The translations under genes and the position numbers were made by a program. Of a stretch of 13,080 nt of DNA, positions 8,873-13,080 are shown in pieces. Numbering within the stretch: the first letter of the stretch is position 1; each line of letters opens with the position of its first letter. The notes below the pieces were generated by a model. It had not been told where the DNA came from. It saw only the letters and a list, made by a program, of their open reading frames with translations, and did not search any database. Source of the DNA: Jimgerdemannia flammicorona (lineage: Eukaryota; Mucoromycota; Endogonomycetes; Endogonales; Endogonaceae); NCBI GenBank assembly GCA_003990745.1, contig RBNI01005052.1, positions 1 through 13,080 of the forward strand. Reading direction: 5' to 3'.

Positions 8873-8875
<3 letters not shown>
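8839..8875 (-). mobile_element. Remnant of a LINE 3' tail
   Basis: On the minus strand this reads GGACAAGTCCAAGTGACTAT followed by six A. It matches 14 of 15 bases of the terminal sequence just before the A82 tail at 9910-9924 (AGTCCGAGTGACTAT). It therefore looks like the extreme 3' end of the same retroelement family, with a short tail. Only about 26 bases survive between copy C's 5' end and the next T tract. Confidence 0.55.

Positions 8876-8906
<31 letters not shown>
8876..8906 (-). repeat. T31 homopolymer, poly(A) tail of a minus-strand retroposon
   Basis: 31 uninterrupted T on the plus strand, preceded by a four-C spacer and another short T run. Confidence 0.85.
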
Positions 8907-8910
<4 letters not shown>

Positions 8911-9010
8911 GACTCGTGTCCTGTGGATTTTTATTGGAAGGGAACCTAGACTATATAGGCCAAAACCCTTCCCCACCACCAACCAAGTACTACTCCCACA
9001 TTAACCTAGG

Positions 9011-9337
9011 CTAGCTATTGTCCAGCAGCTCGACCATACTAGGCGCAGCAGGGCCTATGTTGGCCCGTACCTCATTCTGTGCACCATGCTCTCCCTACCA
9101 CCAGGGGAAACCCAACCATATGCCAATGACCAAAAGCACATGCCTGAGAACCCAATGTATGTACAAGGCCATGCCTGAGCCAAATAGAATAGCCCCTGCC
9201 ACCCTAAAGAGAATGACAGACAAAGAAAAACCCTCATCAAAGTACAACATAGTGGGTAGGGCCTGGTTCTCCCAGTCAAGGTGAGTAAAGAACTTATATG
9301 TAAGGTGGGAGGAAACCCCCAATACCCCACTACTCAA
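9011..9337 (-). pseudogene. Unidentified hydrophobic protein fragment, one internal stop
   Basis: I do not recognise this protein. The minus-strand frame reads HLDWENQALPTMLYFDEGF, then about 40 residues with two likely membrane-spanning stretches (VILFRVAGAILFGSGMALYI and HVLLVIGIWLGF), PWW, a TAG at 9095-9097, and 27 more residues ending VELLDNS and a stop at 9011-9013. The text after the internal stop is still protein-like (NEVRANIGPAAPSMVELLDNS in part), so the TAG is probably secondary, from CAG or TGG. There is no clear in-frame ATG at the left end; a TGA lies just upstream. The stop codon, a 3' UTR of about 100 bases, AATAAA and a poly(A) tail follow, as in a 5'-truncated processed retrocopy. 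Two TM segments are inferred from hydrophobicity by eye. Confidence 0.4.
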
Positions 9338-9394
9338 GCCTACAGGTCTCGATCATGTTGCCATGTTAGCTCCTGATTCTAGTTGAGTGCAACC

Positions 9395-9807
9395 AAGACG
9401 CCTGAAATGGGTAGCCTCAGGCCCCCCGACCCCCCCTGATGACTGGGGCCCAACCCCGCTACCTGCCAAAAGAAGCCAAGAGTGTCACCTACCACCTAAT
9501 CACACCGTACCAATCAAAAGGCTCCACCAAAGCAGTACCTGCCCCAGCCCTGATGACTGCCCCCAGCCTAGCACCCTACTGGTTCACCGTTATCACCCTT
9601 CCTCCTATCGGTGATGGCCATCTCCCCTCCCATCCCGACAACACCCGAAAAGCAGTCACCTATGCCAGAACTGCACTCACTGGGAAGCTCACCAAAGTCA
9701 GAGGGCCCCACCACAGACACCGAGGACCTGCAGGTAATCTACACTGAGCACTTGACACCCAAGGTCAGCCGATTCCCTACGTAGCCTGAGACATACTGAG
9801 ACAACTT
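9395..9807 (+). repeat. Left arm of a 0.4-kb inverted repeat
   Basis: The reverse complement of 12660-13074 matches this stretch along its full length, with an estimated 85-90 percent identity by eye. Shared landmarks: CCTGAAATGGGTAGCCTC, CCTGATGACTGGGGCCCAA, AAAGCAGTACCTGCCCCAGC, GAGGACCTGCAGGTAA and ACTGAGACAAC. The two arms flank the LTR element and copy D. Homology stops near 9807, before the G-rich palindrome. Confidence 0.88.
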
Positions 9808-9817
9808 CTTGTGGGGG

Positions 9818-9863
9818 CCCCCTAGGGGGATCGGATAGGGGGTGGGATCGGATAGGGGGTGGG
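9818..9863 (+). repeat. Palindrome plus 17-base direct repeat in the retroposon 3' UTR
   Basis: Overlapping palindromes GGGGGCCCCC (9813-9822) and CCCCCTAGGGGG (9818-9829) are followed by two exact 17-base units (9830-9846 and 9847-9863, ATCGGATAGGGGGTGGG). This sits about 60 bases before the tail. A stem here could serve as a recognition structure for the reverse transcriptase, as in stringent-type LINEs; that is inference. Confidence 0.8.
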
Positions 9864-9896
9864 ATTACTGTAATTATAATGGGATAGATGGGCATT

Positions 9897-9902
9897 AATA
9901 AA
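9897..9902 (+). terminator. Polyadenylation signal AATAAA
   Basis: AATAAA 22 bases before the start of the A82 tract, standard spacing for a cleavage and polyadenylation signal of the retroposed RNA. Confidence 0.7.
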
Positions 9903-9921
9903 GGATTGGAGTCCGAGTGAC

Positions 9922-9924
<3 letters not shown>

Positions 9925-10006
<82 letters not shown>
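9925..10006 (+). repeat. A82 homopolymer tail
   Basis: 82 A with no interruption. Long pure A tracts shorten and acquire substitutions quickly, so this is probably among the youngest insertions in the window, unless it is an assembly artefact. Confidence 0.9.
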
Positions 10007-10008
<2 letters not shown>

Positions 10009-10127
10009 CGAGATCTTTGAAATCGGAATTTTCTCATATGATCAGCACATGCTCCACTTACAGCACAGGTCATGCATTTTGCCAGAAAGCATGACCAAAG
10101 GAAGGTCACATCAGATGGGTGAATAAG

Positions 10128-10135
10128 TATAAATA
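10128..10135 (+). promoter_or_regulatory. TATA box upstream of the accessory ORF
   Basis: TATAAATA, 65 bases upstream of the ATG at 10200, inside gTATAAATAc, which is the same 10-base context as the LTR TATA box at 11358. A separate promoter for the downstream ORF is plausible but unproven. Confidence 0.45.
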
Positions 10136-10199
10136 CTCAAGGCAAGAATACCCTGCAACTCTCATCCCCCTTTCCTCACAAAGAAAAGATAAGACAAGA

Positions 10200-11030
10200 A
10201 TGTCTGCCACTCGCTGCCAAACTGCCTGCCATAGCCAGCCCCTCTCAAGCCAGGTTGGCTGCCTCTTTGGACACATCCAGGTTGCTATTCAAGGAAGGAA
10301 CTGCCGCTCAGAGGCCCTTAACCTCTCCAGCCAGGACCTAGGATAGTATGTCCTTGACTGCTGCAAACTTATCGAAAGGGCCTATCTTGCTACCAGCCGC
10401 TTAGAAATCTGGCATGAATATGAAATCGGGCACCAGCTCCTCCAACATATGAATGGCCTACCCATGGACCAGGTCTCTGACTGGACTTACCTAGACAGGC
10501 ACAAGCAAAGACTTGCCAAGAAGGTCTACCAAATCATGCACCATGCACCCTTCACGATCCCCAACCTCAACTACATACAACTGAAGGACTTCCAGAACCT
10601 CTCTTTTCCTGAGGTTGATGAACTAGAGATCAAGGTAGCCCAAGAAGTCAACTCCTGGATCACCCTCAAGTCTACTGACTGCGAACCCTACTAGAGCCCC
10701 CTCCTGAATGACAACCCTGACCAATGGCTCCAAGGTCTCTCTGACCTCTTTGAAGGACCACCTATCCAAATGGATATTCCCAGGCATGAAGATCAAGAGC
10801 CCTACTTGGATGGCCCCAATCACATCAGATGGAGAACTCCTATACTAGCACCTATTCCAATGCAAGAACCATTTGCAGACCTCATTGACTTCTCCATCCT
10901 GAACAGTGAGCCATCTGCAACCACCACCCCCCCTGTCTCTGAAGAAGATGGTAATAACCCTGAGGAGGATTCCCCACCTTTCTCTCCCCTGGTTCTCAAT
11001 TTCTCAATCAATGAGGATGTCGATTTCTAA
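10200..11030 (+). pseudogene. Accessory ORF of the LTR element, unknown function, two stops
   Basis: One frame of 276 codons from the ATG at 10200 (context AAGAATG, with A at -3) to the TAA at 11028-11030. It is interrupted by TAG at 10344-10346 and 10692-10694. I do not recognise the product. The first half is a mixed, probably helical region (CKLIERAYLATSRLEIWHEY, HQLLQHMNGLPMDQVSDW, QRLAKKVYQIMHHAPF). The last 110 residues are acidic and Pro/Ser-rich and end in Phe (SEEDGNNPEEDSPPFSP, NEDVDF), as in a disordered or activation-like tail. No zinc knuckle, protease or integrase motif is visible, and no signal peptide. Its stop codon abuts the polypurine tract, the slot where LTR elements carry env-like or accessory ORFs, sometimes as a chromatin-targeting pol C-terminus. 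The in-frame TAGs fit CAG or TGG decay. It could also be a captured host gene. Confidence 0.55.
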
Positions 11031-11041
11031 GGAGGGAAGGA
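11029..11041 (+). other. Polypurine tract (plus-strand DNA primer site)
   Basis: AAGGAGGGAAGGA, 13 purines immediately before the TG of the LTR; it overlaps the accessory ORF stop codon. This is the RNase H-resistant primer used to start plus-strand synthesis in LTR elements. Confidence 0.82.
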
Positions 11042-11090
11042 TGTAATAGAGCAAACAGATGGGACGCGATGAATGATCATGTGACCCGGC

Positions 11091-11102
11091 GATGACGTCA
11101 TC
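11091..11102. promoter_or_regulatory. Palindromic CRE-like site in LTR U3
   Basis: GATGACGTCATC, a perfect 12-base palindrome containing TGACGTCA, the consensus for ATF/CREB-type bZIP factors. It lies 50 bases into U3 and about 260 bases upstream of the TATA box. Binding is inferred from the motif only. Confidence 0.5.
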
Positions 11103-11357
11103 ATACGATCGAGTGCGGCATACAAATGAACGAACAAATGATGCGAAATGATGTGGAAAAAATGATATCCAGCTTATCCCCAATAATCGGCACTACAGCA
11201 ACAGTTGCCATAGCTGCTGATCATTGCCTAGTAATTGAGATCCTGATCACAAAGATATTCTTTACCAAAAACCACCTGACAAAGGTCGCAATCACAAACC
11301 TCATTATAGTTACCAAATTAGTCACTCATACTTAGTCAGAAATCGTGGACCAACTTG

Positions 11358-11365
11358 TATAAATA
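11358..11365 (+). promoter_or_regulatory. LTR core promoter TATA box
   Basis: TATAAATA in the middle of the LTR, the expected position for the U3 promoter that drives the element's genomic RNA. Confidence 0.65.
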
Positions 11366-11384
11366 CCCCCCAGTTTCCATCTAA

Positions 11385-11390
11385 AATAAA
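11385..11390 (+). terminator. LTR polyadenylation signal AATAAA
   Basis: AATAAA 20 bases after the TATA box. Initiation would fall at about 11390, so R would be very short, and the signal may lie in U3 so that only the 3' LTR copy is read in RNA. Confidence 0.55.
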
Positions 11391-11640
11391 GCAGTTTTAG
11401 TTCAGTCCTTGATATGAGAATCAAGTCCCCCCCACACACACACATTCCCCTGAGTCTTAGTAATGACATCTTAGTGACTCTAGTGTTTCTGACTAAACTC
11501 CAGAAGCCTAGCTAACTTCTGCCAGAACTGAGACCAGTATATAAATCCCCAAAGACTTAAGTAAACTCATTGAACCTGAATTCCAAGACGAATTCAGTCT
11601 GTGCATAGCAAAGAACAAGACCCTCAAAATAGGACACAAG

Positions 11641-11694
11641 AGAAAGACCTTTGAAAGATAAGGCATACAAGAAAGACCTTTAAAAGATAAGGCA
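11641..11694 (+). repeat. 29-base tandem duplication in LTR U5
   Basis: AGAAAGACCTTTGAAAGATA followed by AGGCA recurs after 29 bases with one substitution (TTTGAAAG versus TTTAAAAG). Two copies only. Confidence 0.8.
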
Positions 11695-11839
11695 CTGCCG
11701 TTACAACTACTTAAAGCGAGTGCTTCCTCAACTGAAGGCTTCTTGGTACACATTGTGTACTAAGTCTCTAAGTAATAGTCCACTTCCTTAATTATCCAAA
11801 GGATAAGAGAGGGATAGAAGTGAGAGTTATTACACCCCA

Positions 11840-11985
11840 ACTACCATCTCTCCTCAAATACAAAAAGCCAATGTCCCATCAGTCCCACCCACACTGCTAA
11901 CACCCACCCTACAGTGAGCCAACTATTACCCACCCCACCCACTAGCTGAGATCTCAAGTCCTCCCAGCAGTCCCCCACCCCCACT
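11840..11985 (-). pseudogene. Possible LINE ORF2 C-terminal scrap
   Basis: The plus strand here is C-rich, the opposite of the G-rich LINE D that follows, as if a LINE lay on the minus strand. The minus reading gives DCWEDLRSQLVGGVGNSWLTVGW, with Trp-rich, Gly/Val-rich composition like the stretch after A's zinc knuckle. Alignment to A is weak, so this is a tentative call. It meets the plus-strand LINE D at GGAACAATTGTCC. Confidence 0.3.
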
Positions 11986-12650
11986 ATTGGAACAATTGTC
12001 CCTACTAGCAAGGTGGTGTGGTATCTGGACATCTTCCTTTCTGTATATAGTTCTGTCTTGCTACGAGAGTGGTGGGAGAGTAGGGTGACCATTTAGGGGG
12101 AGGCACTTCAAGGTTGGGGAGGCCACCATATCTCTTTGGCAGAGTGGGTGTCAATTCTGAATGTCTACTGGTTTCCCAAGCTATGGTACGTGGCCTATCA
12201 CCTAGACTTCCCAGCTTGGGTGGTAAAGAGACTGACAAAGGGGGCTAGAGATTGGATTTGGGCAGAGAGGAGGTCCCAGATCAGTTGGGATACTCTTGCA
12301 ATACCAGTGGTCAGGAGAGGTCTTGGTCTTGTGGATTTTCCTAAGAGGTTGTACTGCTTGTGAGCCTGGTGGTTGAAGAGAGCTGCTGAACCACCAGCCT
12401 TTCTCTGCTACCCTACCGATCACAAGGTTTGATAGGTGACCTTCCGAGTCCCCTTTCCCCTATTATTACTCTCTCTACCTCAGGTTGGTTTGCTGCACCT
12501 GCAAGAGCATGGTGGGAGGAGGGCAATGGTGATGAGTTGCTCTTTTATTAGTGTTGGATCAGTGCTTTCTTCACTTTTTTGCAGTTTCTGGTGCCTTCAG
12601 CTGTATTTGGGGTGTACCCATTTTGGTATAGCACCTTCTTCCTTTTGCCA
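11986..12650 (+). pseudogene. LINE copy D: RT C-terminal segment of ORF2, plus strand
   Basis: Collinear with A's ORF2 from the end of the RT domain to about 750 (A: GTIVSAGEVV...YLSIYFSVYG; D: GTIVPTSKVVWYLDIFLSVY). The core SILNVYWFPKLWYVAYHLDF and VVRRGLGLVDFPKRLYCL matches A's region after the reverse transcriptase, which probably supports RNA or DNA binding. D keeps TGG at 12019-12021 where A has TAG. D has TAG at 12094-12096 where A has TGG, and TGA at 12361-12363 where A has AGG. From about 12430 the frame is lost, but DNA similarity continues to about 12640 (TTCTGGTG...TGGGG...CCCAT). It lacks EN, the RT motifs and the zinc knuckle. Confidence 0.82.
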
Positions 12651-12659
12651 TCACTAACA

Positions 12660-13074
12660 AGTTGTTGTCTCAGTATTTCTCAGGCTATGTAGAGAGTCAG
12701 CTGACCTTGGGCATCAAGTGCTCAGTGTAGGTTACCTGCAGGTCCTCAGTGCCTGTGGTGGGGCCCTCTGGCTTTGGCAAGCTTCCCGGCAAGTGCGGTT
12801 CTGGCATAGGTGACTGTTTTTCAGGTGATGTCAGGATGGGAGGGGAGATGGCCATTACAGATAGGAGGAAGAGCGATAATGATGAACCAGTAGGATGCCA
12901 GGCTGGGGGCAGTCATCAGGGCTGGGGCAGGTACTGCTTTGGTAGGGCCTTTTGATTGGTACAGCATAGATAGGTAGTAGGTATCACTCTTGGCTTCTTT
13001 TGGCGGTCAGTGGGGTTGGGCCCCAGTCATCAGGGGGGGTCGGGAGGCCCGAGGCTACCCATTTCAGGTGTCTT
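12660..13074 (-). repeat. Right arm of the 0.4-kb inverted repeat
   Basis: Reverse-complement copy of 9395-9807. It lacks the 3' palindrome, AATAAA and tail, and is joined instead to LINE D near 12650. In this copy the homologous unit is immediately preceded (minus sense) by eight A at the window edge. The plus-frame ORF of the left arm is broken here, which argues against a conserved protein. Confidence 0.86.
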
Positions 13075-13080
13075 TTTTTT

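Larger units (their letters stand above)
8876..9394 (-). mobile_element. Minus-strand poly(A)-tailed retroposed segment
   Basis: A T31 run at 8876-8906 is the poly(A) tail of a minus-strand insertion. An AATAAA signal lies on the minus strand at 8930-8935, 23 bases before the tail. The body carries an interrupted hydrophobic ORF (9011-9337). The right boundary is set where homology of the neighbouring segment begins (about 9395) and is uncertain. It could be a retrocopy of a host mRNA made by a LINE, or the 3' end of an unrecognised LINE. Confidence 0.55.
9395..10006 (+). mobile_element. Plus-strand poly(A)-tailed retroposon with a fresh A82 tail
   Basis: The segment ends in AATAAA at 9897-9902, a terminal GAGTGACTAT, and 82 uninterrupted A. 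No convincing protein reading is seen: the plus frame from 9439 is open for 102 codons, but the inverted copy at 12660-13074 has stops in the same frame, and the pattern of differences is not codon-biased. It could be a non-autonomous element mobilised by the LINEs, or a 5'-truncated LINE 3' UTR. Its 5' boundary is not fixed: homology with the inverted copy starts at about 9395. Confidence 0.6.
10007..11834 (+). mobile_element. 3' end of an LTR retrotransposon (gag-pol absent)
   Basis: A polypurine tract directly followed by a complete LTR defines the 3' end of a plus-strand LTR element. The internal part visible here is only about 1 kb and carries one broken ORF of unknown function; no protease, RT, RNase H or integrase motif is seen. 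The left boundary, 10007, is the end of the A82 tail of the neighbouring retroposon, which may have inserted into the element. The family (Ty3/Gypsy or Ty1/Copia) cannot be told from this part. Confidence 0.72.
11042..11834 (+). repeat. 3' long terminal repeat, 793 bp
   Basis: Begins TGTAATA and ends TATTACA, a perfect 7-base inverted terminus with the canonical TG...CA. It is preceded by a polypurine tract. A TATA box (11358-11365) and AATAAA (11385-11390) in the middle divide it into a U3 of about 340 bases, a very short R, and a long U5 of about 430. It carries more CpG in U3 than the LINE copies do. The 5' LTR is not in the window, so the target duplication (expected to start cccca at 11835) cannot be checked. 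Confidence 0.82.

Noticed and set aside
9439..9747. 102-codon plus-strand reading in the retroposon
   Set aside because: The inverted copy at 12660-13074 has stops in the same frame and its differences show no codon bias. It is probably non-coding.
9917..10126. Poly-lysine (plus) or poly-phenylalanine (minus) readings
   Set aside because: They are translations of the A82 tract and have no coding meaning.
10200..11030. Accessory ORF as gag of the LTR element
   Set aside because: It lies directly before the polypurine tract, at the 3' end, and shows no zinc knuckle or major homology region. Gag is encoded at the other end.
11425..11445. CA microsatellite in the LTR
   Set aside because: Only a few CA units after a C run; too short to call a repeat feature.
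1..13080. Novel defence or CRISPR-like system, tRNA or rRNA genes
   Set aside because: No spaced direct repeats, tRNA boxes A/B or rRNA segments were seen. All structure fits eukaryotic retroelements.

Overview
This window is eukaryotic repeat DNA, not a conventional gene locus. I see no intact host gene, tRNA, rRNA or CRISPR array. Nearly all of it is decayed retrotransposon: non-LTR (LINE) copies of an L1/Tx1-like type, the 3' end of an LTR retrotransposon, and short poly(A)-tailed retroposed pieces. The host is most likely a filamentous fungus with a repeat-rich, cytosine-methylated genome. That rests on element type, CpG depletion and mutation pattern, so the taxon is a low-confidence inference.

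Left two thirds (1-8842), all minus strand. Three LINE copies lie head to tail in the same orientation. Copy A (1-5606) has a 5' leader, a long ORF1 (two probable RNA-binding folds) and an ORF2 with an APE-type endonuclease, reverse transcriptase and terminal zinc knuckle; it runs off the left edge. Copy B (5607-8042) has its leader, ORF1 and only the first third of the endonuclease. Copy C (8043-8838) has its leader and the first part of ORF1. B and C keep their 5' ends and lack their 3' ends, the reverse of normal LINE truncation. The simplest reading is nested insertion: A into B's endonuclease, B into C's ORF1. All ORFs carry nonsense mutations and some frameshifts.

Middle (8839-10006). 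A short minus-strand LINE tail and a T31 tract end a minus-strand retroposed piece (8876-9394) that carries a fragment of an unidentified hydrophobic protein. It abuts a plus-strand retroposed piece (9395-10006) that ends in an AATAAA signal and an uninterrupted A82 tail. The main part of this plus-strand piece recurs inverted at 12660-13074.

Right (10007-13080). The 3' end of an LTR retrotransposon reads on the plus strand: a TATA box and a broken 276-codon ORF of unknown function, then a polypurine tract, then a complete 793-bp LTR (TGTAATA...TATTACA, with TATA box, AATAAA and a palindromic CRE-like site). Its gag-pol is not in the window. After the LTR comes a rearranged LINE remnant: a probable minus-strand C-terminal scrap joined to a plus-strand RT C-terminal segment (copy D), a layout that resembles a twin-priming inversion. 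The inverted repeat arm follows. Comparing A with D shows Trp codons (TGG) turned into TAG in each copy at different sites, as C-to-T deamination (RIP or methylation decay) would produce.
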